Shown piece by piece: positions 24,602 through 32,662 of a stretch of DNA of 64,000 nt. Source of the DNA: JBEEFP01 sp041166085. GTDB lineage: Bacteria > Actinomycetota > Acidimicrobiia > Acidimicrobiales > JAFATL01. Made by a program: the position numbers and the translations under genes. Location of the stretch: positions 1-64,000 of the forward strand of contig JBEEFP010000098.1 of assembly GCA_041166085.1 (NCBI GenBank). The letters are read 5' to 3'. The first letter of the stretch is position 1, and each line of letters starts with the position of its first letter. A model generated the notes under the pieces. That model was not told the origin of the DNA. It worked only from the letters and a program-made list of their open reading frames with translations, and searched no databases.

Positions 24602-24943
24602 GTGCCCGACGGCGACAAGAGCATGGCCGCGACCGCGGGCGAGGTGTGGGAGCTGGTCGTTGCCTACTTCAAGCAGGAGACGATCGAGCCCCTCAAGGGC
24701 ATCGGCCGGTTCCTGATGTGGGGAGCGGCGGGCTCGTTCGCCCTCGGGATCGGCTTCGTGTTGGTGGCGCTGGCCGCCTTGCGGTTCCTGCAGGAGCAGT
24801 TCTCCGACACCTTCGAAGGCAACCTGTCCGTGTTGCCGTACATCATCGTGCTCGGCGTGTCGGTGTTCATCGCCGCCATGTCGGCCCGAGCCATCGGTGC
24901 TGAGAAGCGCCGCGGTGACCGGGCCAGTGGAGGGACCTCATGA
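24602..24943 (+). CDS. Small membrane protein (holin-like, phage-holin superfamily look)
   Basis: The 113-residue product has an N-terminal amphipathic part (VWELVVAYFKQETIEPLKGIGRFL) and two transmembrane helices, GAAGSFALGIGFVLVALAALRFL and LPYIIVLGVSVFIAAMSARAI. It ends in a charged tail. This arrangement recalls the actinobacterial holin-X/DUF1469-like proteins, but no lytic genes are nearby. It is translationally coupled to the next gene (ATGA overlap at 24940), and the two likely form a membrane complex. Function is unknown. Confidence 0.7.
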   Translation: MPDGDKSMAATAGEVWELVVAYFKQETIEPLKGIGRFLMWGAAGSFALGIGFVLVALAALRFLQEQFSDTFEGNLSVLPYIIVLGVSVFIAAMSARAIGAEKRRGDRASGGTS

Positions 24944-25155
24944 CCGCAACCACGCAGGGCCGCATCAGTCGGGACGACATCGAGTCCAAGCTCCGTGAGC
25001 TCAAAGGTGAGGTCGACGACACCACCGAGAAGGCCAAGCCCATCGGGCTCGCCCTCGCCGCGGTGGCGGCCGTCGCTGTGGTGGGCTTCGTCTATCTCCT
25101 CGGGCGCCGCCGGGGGACGAAGCTGTCCACCGTCGTCGAGATCCGGCGGGTGTAG
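24940..25155 (+). CDS. Small single-pass membrane protein
   Basis: The 71-residue protein starts with a charged helix (ISRDDIESKLRELKGEVDDTTEKAKP). One transmembrane helix follows (IGLALAAVAAVAVVGFVYLLG), then RRRGTKLSTVVEIRRV. The ATGA overlap with the preceding two-helix membrane protein suggests they work together. The positive-inside pattern puts RRR in the cytoplasm. No family name recognised. Confidence 0.7.
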   Translation: MTATTQGRISRDDIESKLRELKGEVDDTTEKAKPIGLALAAVAAVAVVGFVYLLGRRRGTKLSTVVEIRRV

Positions 25156-25160
25156 CACCG

Positions 25161-25412
25161 ATGGCCAGGGCCAAGCGGGGCGGACCGTTCGCCATGGTGC
25201 GGGCCCGCATGTGGTCGGGCGCCTTGGGCGGCAGTCGCCTGTGGACGGTGGTCGCCGCGGTCAGCGTGACCCGTTCGCTGATCCGGCGCCTGTCCGGCCA
25301 GGACACCGTCCTCTTCTCGCGCAAGCTCGGGCCGGGGGAGACCCTGGTGATCGCCCGCCAGGCGGAAGGGGTGAGCGTCTCCGGCCCGGGAACGGGCAAC
25401 ATGGAGAGGTGA
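25161..25412 (+). CDS. Small conserved protein of unknown function
   Basis: The 83-residue basic protein contains SRLWTVVAAVSVTRSLIRRLSGQDTVLFSRKLGPGETLVIARQ. The last part reads like a short beta hairpin exposed after a weakly hydrophobic helix. It follows the single-pass membrane protein by 5 bp and is the third of a run of tiny co-directional genes. Its stop lies in the first GTGA of a truncated repeat element (25409-25449). Function is unknown. Confidence 0.65.
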   Translation: MARAKRGGPFAMVRARMWSGALGGSRLWTVVAAVSVTRSLIRRLSGQDTVLFSRKLGPGETLVIARQAEGVSVSGPGTGNMER

Positions 25413-25449
25413 GCGAGCGTCGGCGAGCGAACAGATGACACAGCGGTGA
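25409..25449 (+). repeat. Short GTGA-bracketed intergenic repeat (truncated family member)
   Basis: It starts GTGAGCGAGCGTCGGCGAGC and ends at the GTGA that forms the start codon of the next gene. The first GTGA holds the upstream gene's stop. The head matches the 71-bp elements at 55950 and 63269, and nearly all of it matches 51072-51110 (GCGAGCGAAC and ATGAC are shared). The two GTGA boxes are 37 bp apart. Confidence 0.65.
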
Positions 25450-25649
25450 AGGTCCTGCTGCGGAACCCACGTCGGGAGCTCGAGATGGAAGGTCCCATGC
25501 GGGTGCACGTGCTCATCGAGCGGCTGGCACTCAACCGCGAGTCCGTGCTCGTCATCCGCGGCGACACGCTCGTCACGGGCGATGCCCTGCTCGAGGACGG
25601 CGACCGCGTGGAGATCCGGCCTGTCATCTCCGGGGGTGGTCTGTTCTGA
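25446..25649 (+). CDS. Ubiquitin-like sulfur carrier (TtuB/MoaD-ThiS family)
   Basis: The 67-residue beta-grasp protein reads MKVLLRNPRRELEMEG, LNRESVLVIRGDTLVTGDALL and EDGDRVEIRPVISGGG. This is the pattern of ThiS/MoaD/TtuB sulfur carriers, and its gene overlaps a TtuA-like thiolase. Such carriers need a terminal Gly-Gly for thiocarboxylation. Here the encoded chain ends GGGLF, so two residues would have to be removed, or a non-standard end is used. GTG 25446 lies at the end of a short repeat element. A role in tRNA 2-thiouridine synthesis is inferred from the neighbour. Confidence 0.78.
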   Translation: MKVLLRNPRRELEMEGPMRVHVLIERLALNRESVLVIRGDTLVTGDALLEDGDRVEIRPVISGGGLF

Positions 25650-26548
25650 AGTGCCGACGGTGCCGCGGTCCCGCGGTGATCGAGTTGCGTCGCCACAACG
25701 CCGGGTTCTGTGCCGACTGCTTCCTGCACCACTGCCGGGAGCAGGTGCGCAAGGCCGTCGAGGAGTTCGACATGATCGCCCCGGGCGACCGGGTGCTGGT
25801 CGCCGTGTCCGGTGGCAAGGACTCGTTGGCGCTGTGGGACATGCTCGTCGAGCTCGGCTACCAGGCTGACGGCCTGTACCTCGGCCTCGGCATCGGCGAC
25901 TACAGCGACGAGTCGGGCCGGCTCACGCGCGCGTTCGCGGCCGAACGAGGACTGACGTTGCACGAGGTCGACCTGCCGGGCGATCACGGCTTCGACATCC
26001 CCACCGGCTCGCGTGCGGCCCGGCGCGTGCCGTGCTCGGCGTGCGGGCTGTCGAAGCGGCATCTGTTCAACGCCAGCGCGGTCGAGCACGGTTACGACGT
26101 GGTGGCCACCGGCCACAACCTCGACGACGAGGCGGCCGTGCTGTTCGGCAACGTGCTGCGGTGGGCCACCGACTACCTGGGCCGCCAGCTCCCGGTGCTG
26201 CCCGCGTCACACGGCTTCGTGCGCAAGGTGAAGCCGCTCGTACGACTGGGCGAGCGGGAGATGGCCGCGTGGTGCGTCATCCGGGGCATCGACTACATCG
26301 TCGAGGAGTGCCCCATGGCCGCGGGCAACAAGCACCTCGGGTACAAGGAGGCCCTCAACGCCATCGAAGACCAGTCACCCGGCACCAAGAACGCCTTCTA
26401 CTTCGGCTTCCTCGCGCGCGCGTCGGACCGCTTCACGTCCGAGGCGCACGTCGAGCAGGGCGAGCTGCGGCCGTGCCAGACGTGTGGGTCGCCCACACCC
26501 GGTGACGTCTGCGCCTTCTGCAAGCTCGTCGTCAGGGCCACCTCATGA
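25646..26548 (+). CDS. TtuA/Ncs6-type tRNA-thiolating PP-loop enzyme
   Basis: The 300-residue product has an N-terminal zinc site (Cys3, Cys6, Cys22, Cys25) and the ATP pyrophosphatase loop SGGKDS (55-60). The catalytic [4Fe-4S] cysteines are PCSAC (Cys130, Cys133) and EECPM (Cys222). A second zinc site lies at the C terminus (Cys277, Cys280, Cys289, Cys292). To include the first CxxC the start must be CTG 25646, which overlaps the carrier's stop as CTGA, mirroring the ATGA/GTGA overlaps around it. The alternative GTG 25676 would delete Cys3 and Cys6. It thiolates tRNA uridine using sulfur from the adjacent carrier; the exact position (54 versus 34) is not readable. Confidence 0.85.
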   Translation: MKCRRCRGPAVIELRRHNAGFCADCFLHHCREQVRKAVEEFDMIAPGDRVLVAVSGGKDSLALWDMLVELGYQADGLYLGLGIGDYSDESGRLTRAFAAERGLTLHEVDLPGDHGFDIPTGSRAARRVPCSACGLSKRHLFNASAVEHGYDVVATGHNLDDEAAVLFGNVLRWATDYLGRQLPVLPASHGFVRKVKPLVRLGEREMAAWCVIRGIDYIVEECPMAAGNKHLGYKEALNAIEDQSPGTKNAFYFGFLARASDRFTSEAHVEQGELRPCQTCGSPTPGDVCAFCKLVVRATS

Positions 26549-27324
26549 GTCGGGTCTTCGCGGTGGGGGAGAAGGTGCTGCTGCTCGACCGCAAGGCCCG
26601 TCGCTACCTCATCACGCTGGCCGAGGGGGGCGAGTTCCACACGCACGCGGGACCGGTGTCGCACGCCGACCTCATCGGGCGCGAGGAGGGCATCACCGTG
26701 CGATCGACGGCAGGGAGTCGCTTCATCGCCGTGCGGCCGACGCTGGCCGAGTTCGTCCTCAAGATGCCACGCGGTGCCCAGGTGATCTACCCCAAGGATC
26801 TCGGGCAGATCCTGCTCATGGCCGACATCTTCCCGGGCGCGCGGGTGCTCGAGGCGGGCGTCGGATCCGGCGCACTGTCGATGACGATGCTGCGGGCCGG
26901 CGCGGAGATCGTGGGCTACGAGCTGCGGTCCGACTTCGCGGCGCGTGCGCGCGCCAACGTGGCGTCGTTCCTCGGCCCGGACGCGGCCGAACGCTTCCGC
27001 GTGGAAGAGCGCGACGTGTACGACGGCATCGACGAGACCGGGCTCGACCGCGTGGTGCTCGACCTGCCCGAGCCGTGGCGGGTCGTGAAGCACGCCGAGG
27101 GGGCGATGCGGCTCGGTGGCATCTTCCTCTCCTATGTCCCGAGCGTCACCCAGGTCGCGCAGCTGCGGGACGCACTGGCCGAGAGCGCGTTCGGCATGGC
27201 GTCCACCGTCGAGGTGATGCTGCGGGGCTGGTACGTCGAGGGGCAAGCCGTCCGCCCCGATCACCGCATGGTCGGCCACACCGGCTTCCTCACGTCGGCC
27301 CGCCTCCTCGGGTCGGGCGACTAG
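26545..27324 (+). CDS. trmI: tRNA (adenine-58-N1)-methyltransferase
   Basis: This is an SAM-dependent Rossmann methyltransferase making m1A58 in tRNA. The 259-residue product has an N-terminal beta domain (VFAVGEKVLLLDRKARRYLITL). The SAM motif is ARVLEAGVGSGALSMTMLRAG near residue 100. LDRVVLDLPEPWRVVKHAEGAMRLGGIFLSYVPSVTQV is the TrmI catalytic region. It overlaps the TtuA-like gene by ATGA; both act on tRNA, probably in a shared T-loop modification context. The length is normal. Confidence 0.93.
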   Translation: MSRVFAVGEKVLLLDRKARRYLITLAEGGEFHTHAGPVSHADLIGREEGITVRSTAGSRFIAVRPTLAEFVLKMPRGAQVIYPKDLGQILLMADIFPGARVLEAGVGSGALSMTMLRAGAEIVGYELRSDFAARARANVASFLGPDAAERFRVEERDVYDGIDETGLDRVVLDLPEPWRVVKHAEGAMRLGGIFLSYVPSVTQVAQLRDALAESAFGMASTVEVMLRGWYVEGQAVRPDHRMVGHTGFLTSARLLGSGD

Positions 27325-27338
27325 CCGGCGCCGACCCC

Positions 27339-28514
27339 GTGAACCTGCTCGACATCCTCATCGTCGTTGCCGCCGTCTCGGCTGGTGTCGGCGGCTACCG
27401 CCTGGGACTGCTGGCGCGTGCGGCGTCGTGGATCGGCCTGGCCATCGGGCTCACCGTGGCGGCACGCGTGCTCCCGACGCTGATCGAGCAGTTCCAGAAC
27501 AACGATTCGGCCAGTCGGCTGCTGGTCGCGGCGGGCGTGCTCATGGGCGGCGCCTTCGTCGGCCAGGGGATCGGGCTGCTCGTCGGCTCACACGTGCTGC
27601 GCTACATCCCGCACGGGCCGTTCCGGCAGTTCGACAAGGTGATGGGCGCGTTCGTCGGTGTGCTCGGCGTCATGGTGGCCATATGGCTCCTGCTCCCGGC
27701 CATGGCCGACGTACCGGGCTGGGCGTCGCAGCAGGCGCGCAGCTCGCAGCTGGCCCGCGCCATCGACGATGTGGCGCCGCGGCCACCCGACACGCTCCAG
27801 GCCCTCCGCCGGCTGGTGGGCGAGAACGACTTCCCGCGCGTGTTCGACGCGCTGCGTCCAGCGCCTGTTGCGGGGCCGCCGCCCGAGGCCATCCCGATGC
27901 CGCTGGCGGTGCAGCAGGCGGTCGCCGCGTCCACCGTCAAGGTCGAGGGCGAGGCGTGCAACCGCATCCAGGAGGGCAGCGGCTTCGCGGCCGATGTGGA
28001 CACGGTCGTGACCAACGCCCACGTCGTCGCGGGTGTGCGGCGCCCGCGCGTGCTGCGGCCCAGCAGTCCGCGGGCGCTCCCCGCCACCATCGTGGTGTTC
28101 GACTCCGACCGCGACCTGGCCGTGCTTCGGGTGCCGGGTCTCACTGAGCGTCCCCTCGTGGTGGCGCAGGGCCGCACCGGACAGGTCGGCGCCGTGTTCG
28201 GCCATCCCGGCGGCCAGGATCCCCTGCGCATCGCACCGGCCCGCGTCACGCAGCGGGTCCAGGCCGTCGGCCGTGATCTCTACGACGCCCACCAGACTCG
28301 GCGCGACGTGTTCATCCTCGCCTCCGAGCTGCGCGCCGGCGACTCCGGGGGAGCGCTGGTGAACCAGGCCGGTGCCGTCATCGGCGTGGCCTTCGCCATC
28401 GCCCCTGACCGCCCCGGCACCGCCTACGCCCTCGCCAGCTCCGAGCTCCGCGCCGTCCTCGTGGCCCCGCGGACCGCACAGGCCGACAGCGGCAGGTGCT
28501 TGGCCGAGGCCTGA
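27339..28514 (+). CDS. MarP-like membrane serine protease (CvpA domain plus trypsin domain)
   Basis: GTG 27339 begins MNLLDILIVVAAVSAGVGGYRLGLLARAASW. The first 150 residues contain four hydrophobic helices of the CvpA/colicin V production type. A periplasmic chymotrypsin-like domain follows. Its catalytic triad is visible as TNAHVVAG (His228), SDRDLAVL (Asp259) and AGDSGGALV (Ser336). This is the architecture of MarP, the acid-resistance protease of mycobacteria. The frame is open back to 26484, but that is a trmI shadow. It lies 14 bp after trmI. Confidence 0.9.
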   Translation: MNLLDILIVVAAVSAGVGGYRLGLLARAASWIGLAIGLTVAARVLPTLIEQFQNNDSASRLLVAAGVLMGGAFVGQGIGLLVGSHVLRYIPHGPFRQFDKVMGAFVGVLGVMVAIWLLLPAMADVPGWASQQARSSQLARAIDDVAPRPPDTLQALRRLVGENDFPRVFDALRPAPVAGPPPEAIPMPLAVQQAVAASTVKVEGEACNRIQEGSGFAADVDTVVTNAHVVAGVRRPRVLRPSSPRALPATIVVFDSDRDLAVLRVPGLTERPLVVAQGRTGQVGAVFGHPGGQDPLRIAPARVTQRVQAVGRDLYDAHQTRRDVFILASELRAGDSGGALVNQAGAVIGVAFAIAPDRPGTAYALASSELRAVLVAPRTAQADSGRCLAEA

Positions 28515-28536
28515 GAGAAACGAACCGGACTGCGGG

Positions 28537-28779
28537 TTACTCGACTTCGATGAAGATGCACTCGCCGGGGCACTCCTCGGCGGACTCGATCGTGGCTTCT
28601 TCCATCCCGGCGGGGACGTTGGCGAGGCCCTCGGGACCCCCGGGCTCGCTGAAGATCTTGTCGCCTTCCTTCACGTAGGCGAGTCCGTCGTCGAGCAGCG
28701 TGAAGACCGCGGGGGCGATCTCTTCACAGAGACCGTCACCGGTGCACAGATCCTGATCGATCCAGACCTTCATGGCCAT
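28537..28779 (-). CDS. Small ferredoxin, probably [3Fe-4S] type
   Basis: The 80-residue protein has CTGDGLCEEIAPAVF near the N terminus and AEECPGECIFIE near the end, giving one cluster-binding set. The canonical CxxCxxC is CxxxxxC here, so the usual second cysteine is absent. That pattern is common in single-cluster 3Fe-4S ferredoxins of actinobacteria, often P450 partners. ATG 28779 follows GGAGGAAG at 7-nt spacing, and the second Met (28773) is less well placed. It is divergent from the Mpa gene and convergent with the MarP-like gene. Confidence 0.9.
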   Translation of the reverse strand: MAMKVWIDQDLCTGDGLCEEIAPAVFTLLDDGLAYVKEGDKIFSEPGGPEGLANVPAGMEEATIESAEECPGECIFIEVE

Positions 28780-28951
28780 CGGGCTTCCTCCGCCTCCTCG
28801 ACATCGGGCAACCAGCGCCGACGTGACGAACGTAACGAGCATACCGCCGGAGCGTCAATTTCCACGGCCGCCGCGGGTGAAAAGCGTCACCCACGCCTGC
28901 ATGGTCGGCAATTTGGCGAAGGCACCGGTGTATGGTCGCCAAGGAGAGGGG

Positions 28952-30724
28952 GTGGTCCCGACGTCCGACTCCGAGCCCGAACGACGACTGGCCCTGTACG
29001 AGCGCGAGATGGCCGAGCTCCAGGAGCAGGCCAAGGTCCTCGAGGACGAGGTCGTCACGCTGCGCCGGCGCCTGCAGGACGCTCCCAAGCGCGTGCGCAC
29101 CCTCGAGGAGCGACTGCTCGAGACCAAGGGACAGCTGGCCCAGGCCGTTTCCCAGAACGAGAAGCTCACCTACACCCTGCGTGAGGCGCGCGAGCACATC
29201 GCCGCCCTGCGGGAGGAGGTCGACAAGCTCACCCAGCCGCCGTCCGCCTACGGCACCTTCCTCGCCACCAACGACGACGGCACCGTCGACGTGTTCTCCG
29301 CCGGCCGCAAGATGCGCGTTGCCCTGCACCCCGAGATCGACCTGGGTGATCTGGAGCGGGGCCAGGAGGTCGTGCTCAACGAGTCGCTGAACGTGGTGCT
29401 GGCCCGCAGCGCCGAGCTCTCGGGTGAGGTCGTGACCCTCAAGGAGATGCTCGAGGACGGCCGGCGCGCCCTGATCGTGGGCCGGGCCGACGAGGAGCGC
29501 GTCGTCGAGCTGGCCGCCTCGCTCCTCGGCCAGAAGCTCCGCTCGGGCGACACCATCCTCATGGACTCCCGCACCGGCTTGTTGCTCGAGAAGCTGCCAC
29601 GACCCGAGGTCGAAGAGCTCGTCCTCGAAGAGGTGCCCGACATCTCCTATGACGACGTGGGCGGGCTCGACAGTCAGATCGAGGCCATCACCGACGCGGT
29701 CGAGCTGCCCTTCGTGCACCGCGAGCTGTTCGTCGAGCACAAGCTGCCCGCGCCAAAGGGCATCCTGCTCTACGGCCCTCCGGGTTGCGGCAAGACCCTC
29801 ATCGCCAAGGCGGTGGCCAACTCGCTGGCCAAGAAGGTCTCCGAGGTCACCGGCATCAGCGGGGCCAAGAGCTACTTCCTCAACATCAAGGGTCCCGAGC
29901 TGCTCAACAAGTACGTGGGTGAGACCGAGCGGCAGATCCGCCTCGTGTTCCAACGGGCCCGGGAGAAGTCCGAGGAGGGCATGCCCGTCATCGTCTTCTT
30001 CGACGAGATGGACTCGCTGTTCCGCACGCGCGGCACCGGCATCAGCTCGGACATGGAGTCGACGATCGTCCCTCAGCTGCTGGCCGAGATCGACGGTGTG
30101 GAGACGCTGAAGAACGTCATCGTCATCGGCGCTTCCAACCGCGAGGACCTCATCGACCCCGCCATCCTGCGACCGGGCCGGCTCGACGTGAAGATCAAGA
30201 TCGAGCGCCCCAACGAGGAGGCGGCCACCCAGATCTTCACCCGCTACCTCACCGAAGACCTCCCCCTCGACGAGAGCGAGGTCCAATCGCTCGGGGGCGG
30301 CGACCGCACCAAGACCGTGCGGGCCATGATCGAGCGCACCGTCCAGGAGATGTATCTCGAGGACGACGCCAACCGCTTCATCGAGGTCACGTACCAGAAC
30401 GGCGACAAGGAAGTCATGTACTTCAAGGACTTCTCGTCGGGCGCCATGATCGAGAACATCGTGCGGCGGGCCAAGAAGCTGGCCATCAAGCGTCACATCG
30501 CGGGCGACGGCAAGGGTATCCGTCTCGACGACCTGCTCCAGTCGATCCGGCAGGAGTACAAGGAGCACGAGGACCTGCCCAACAGCACAAACCCCGACGA
30601 CTGGGCCAAGATCTCCGGCAAGAAGGGTGAGCGCATCGTGTTCCTGCGGGTGCTCATGTCGGAGGGTCAGGAGACCACCGGTGGTCGAGCCATCGAACGC
30701 GTCGCAACGGGCCAATACCTGTAG
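28952..30724 (+). CDS. mpa: Proteasome-associated AAA+ ATPase (Mpa/ARC)
   Basis: This hexameric unfoldase recognises pupylated proteins and feeds them into the 20S proteasome. An N-terminal coiled coil (about residues 10-90, RRLALYEREMAELQEQAKVLEDE) is the Pup receptor. Two OB-like domains follow, then the AAA core with GPPGCGKT, VIVFFDEMDSLF and the GASNREDLIDPAILRPGRLD sensor region. The chain ends GQYL, the C-terminal motif that docks into the proteasome. GTG 28952 follows AAGGAGAGGG and gives 590 residues, the usual size. The open frame upstream to 28772 is not coding-like. Confidence 0.96.
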   Translation: MVPTSDSEPERRLALYEREMAELQEQAKVLEDEVVTLRRRLQDAPKRVRTLEERLLETKGQLAQAVSQNEKLTYTLREAREHIAALREEVDKLTQPPSAYGTFLATNDDGTVDVFSAGRKMRVALHPEIDLGDLERGQEVVLNESLNVVLARSAELSGEVVTLKEMLEDGRRALIVGRADEERVVELAASLLGQKLRSGDTILMDSRTGLLLEKLPRPEVEELVLEEVPDISYDDVGGLDSQIEAITDAVELPFVHRELFVEHKLPAPKGILLYGPPGCGKTLIAKAVANSLAKKVSEVTGISGAKSYFLNIKGPELLNKYVGETERQIRLVFQRAREKSEEGMPVIVFFDEMDSLFRTRGTGISSDMESTIVPQLLAEIDGVETLKNVIVIGASNREDLIDPAILRPGRLDVKIKIERPNEEAATQIFTRYLTEDLPLDESEVQSLGGGDRTKTVRAMIERTVQEMYLEDDANRFIEVTYQNGDKEVMYFKDFSSGAMIENIVRRAKKLAIKRHIAGDGKGIRLDDLLQSIRQEYKEHEDLPNSTNPDDWAKISGKKGERIVFLRVLMSEGQETTGGRAIERVATGQYL

Positions 30725-30833
30725 CTCCCGACGGGGAGCGGCGAGGTAGCGTCGACACTGTGATCGAGAGGGCGCACGCAATTTCGAGAGCAGCCCGCGA
30801 TGGGGGAGTCAGCCGAACGCGGGTGTGCGAGCT

Positions 30834-30885
30834 GAAGTTGCGGGGCCCCAGCGCACCTCAGCGAGCGCAGCTTGCAAGCGAGCGA
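30834..30885. repeat. Diverged inverted relative of the 119-bp repeat, upstream of dop
   Basis: This stretch shares GGGGCCCCAGCGCA, TCAGCGAGCG, AGCTTGC and AGCGAGCGAA, in order, with the reverse complement of the repeat at 21528-21761. It ends just before the dop ATG (30891), so it occupies the place of a leader or ribosome-binding region. Confidence 0.55.
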
Positions 30886-30890
30886 ATGTA

Positions 30891-32384
30891 ATGGCGCTGC
30901 CGAAGATCTTCGGTATCGAGACGGAGTACGGCATCGTGCTGCGCGGCTCGGGCGAGTCCAACCCCATCGCCGCGTCGTCGGTGCTCATCAACGCGTACGT
31001 GGCCGAGCTGCAGCGCGAGTCCGGCAAGGTCGGGTGGGACTTCGAGGACGAGTCGCCTGGCAACGACGCGCGCGGATTCGCTCGCGACGGTTCCATGCCG
31101 CCCGAGGTGGAGACCCACCTCGTGAACGCGGTCCTCACCAACGGGGCGCGCTACTACGTCGACCACGCCCATCCCGAGTTCTCCACGCCGGAGTGCGCCG
31201 ACGCGCTCGAGGCGGTGCTGTACGACAAGGCGGGGGAGCGCATCCTCGCTCGGTCGATGGATGCAGCCGCGCGGTCGCTGCCCAACGGCCAGGGCATCGT
31301 CGTCTACAAGAACAACTCGGATCGCAAGGGCAACTCGTACGGCACGCACGAGAACTACCTCATGGACCGCGCCGTCCCGTTCGGCCGCATCGTGCAGCAC
31401 GTCATGCCCCACTTCGTCACGCGGCAGATCTACACCGGCGCGGGGAAGGTCGGGACGGAGGCGCCCAACGCCGGCGACGTGCCGTTCCAGCTCACGCAGC
31501 GCGCTGACTTCTTCGAAGAGGAGGTCGGCCTCGAGACGACACTCAAGCGGCCGATCGTCAACACGCGCGACGAGCCCCACGCGGACGCCCAGAAGTACCG
31601 CCGCCTCCACGTCATCGTGGGCGACGCCAACCTGGCGGAGATCTCCACGTTCCTGAAGGTGGGTGTGACGGCGATCGTCCTGTGCATGATCGAGGACGAC
31701 TGGTTCGGCGAGCGGGACTTCACCCTCGCGGCACCGGTGCAGGCCATGCGCAAGGTCTCCTACGACCTCGATCTCACCCTGCCCCTCGAGCTGGCGACCG
31801 GGCGCAGCATGAGCGCCCTCGAGATCCAGTGGGAGCACCTCGACCTGGCCCGCAAGTACGCGGAGGACCGTGGGCTCGAGGCCGTCGGCGAGGAGGTCGG
31901 CGCCGACATCCTCCGGCGTTGGGAGCACGTGCTCACCCACCTGGAGACCGACCCGATGGCGCTGGCGGGCCAACTCGACTGGGTGGCCAAGTACCAGCTC
32001 CTCGACGCGTACCGCGAGCGCCACGGGCTCACCTGGTCCAGTCCCCGGCTGGCGGCCATGGACCTGCAGTACCACGACGTCCGCCCCGAGAAGTCGCTGT
32101 ACCACCGGCTCCCCATGGAGCGCCTGGTCACCGACGCCCAGGTCGACGATGCGACCCACGAACCGCCGAAGCGCACGCGGGCCTACTTCCGGGGCAAATG
32201 CCTCCAGAAGTGGGCGTCGTCGATCGCGGCGGCCAACTGGGACTCGATGGTCTTCGATCTCGGTGGCGATCCACTGCGCCGTGTGCCGATGATGGAGCCG
32301 CTCAAAGGTACGGCGGCGATGGTCGATACCTTGATAGAAGCGTGTGCGAGCCCCGCTGAGCTGTTGGACAAGCTGGGTTCATAG
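30891..32384 (+). CDS. dop: Proteasome accessory factor Dop (depupylase/deamidase)
   Basis: Dop belongs to the glutamine-synthetase-like ligase superfamily and removes Pup from substrates (and deamidates Pup ending in Gln). The 497-residue product opens FGIETEYGI. It carries the Dop-specific loop after it (SGESNPIAASSVLINAY), which PafA lacks. HAHPEFSTPECADALEAVLYDKAGERIL, GNSYGTHENYL and NTRDEPHAD are the ATP/Mg2+-site segments. ATG 30891 is taken; the frame is open earlier but carries repeat sequence. It stands directly before pup. Confidence 0.95.
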   Translation: MALPKIFGIETEYGIVLRGSGESNPIAASSVLINAYVAELQRESGKVGWDFEDESPGNDARGFARDGSMPPEVETHLVNAVLTNGARYYVDHAHPEFSTPECADALEAVLYDKAGERILARSMDAAARSLPNGQGIVVYKNNSDRKGNSYGTHENYLMDRAVPFGRIVQHVMPHFVTRQIYTGAGKVGTEAPNAGDVPFQLTQRADFFEEEVGLETTLKRPIVNTRDEPHADAQKYRRLHVIVGDANLAEISTFLKVGVTAIVLCMIEDDWFGERDFTLAAPVQAMRKVSYDLDLTLPLELATGRSMSALEIQWEHLDLARKYAEDRGLEAVGEEVGADILRRWEHVLTHLETDPMALAGQLDWVAKYQLLDAYRERHGLTWSSPRLAAMDLQYHDVRPEKSLYHRLPMERLVTDAQVDDATHEPPKRTRAYFRGKCLQKWASSIAAANWDSMVFDLGGDPLRRVPMMEPLKGTAAMVDTLIEACASPAELLDKLGS

Positions 32385-32415
32385 GAGAGGGTCTTGATGA
32401 ACATGACGGAATCCC

Positions 32416-32610
32416 ATGGCTGAGCGAGAGCAGAAGAAGAAGCAGGCCCCCCGCCGCGAAGAGGTGGTGGAGGACGAGGTCGCCGCGGACACCAAGCGCG
32501 GCGAGGACATCAAGGCCGAGCTGGACGATCTTCTGGACGAAATCGACGAAGTGCTCGAGGAGAACGCTGAGGAGTTTGTCAGGTCATATGTGCAGAAAGG
32601 GGGCGAATAG
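32416..32610 (+). CDS. pup: Prokaryotic ubiquitin-like protein Pup
   Basis: The 64-residue, highly charged, intrinsically disordered tag is attached to lysines of target proteins by PafA. The C-terminal half (DDLLDEIDEVLEENAEEFVRSYVQKGGE) matches the Mpa-binding helix and ends Gly-Gly-Glu. Because the last residue is already Glu, no deamidation by Dop is needed before ligation. It lies 31 bp after dop, at a normal place in the Pup-proteasome locus. Confidence 0.95.
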   Translation: MAEREQKKKQAPRREEVVEDEVAADTKRGEDIKAELDDLLDEIDEVLEENAEEFVRSYVQKGGE

Positions 32611-32662
32611 GACATTGACTGGGTCCCTTCGCTCCTGAACACGTGTTCGGTACGCTGTGCCC

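Noticed and set aside
24602..24943. Prophage holin
   Set aside because: Only a two-helix resemblance. No lysin, structural or integrase genes are nearby.
26484..27338. Long N-terminal extension of the MarP-like protease
   Set aside because: It is an out-of-frame reading of trmI. The CvpA domain begins at GTG 27339.
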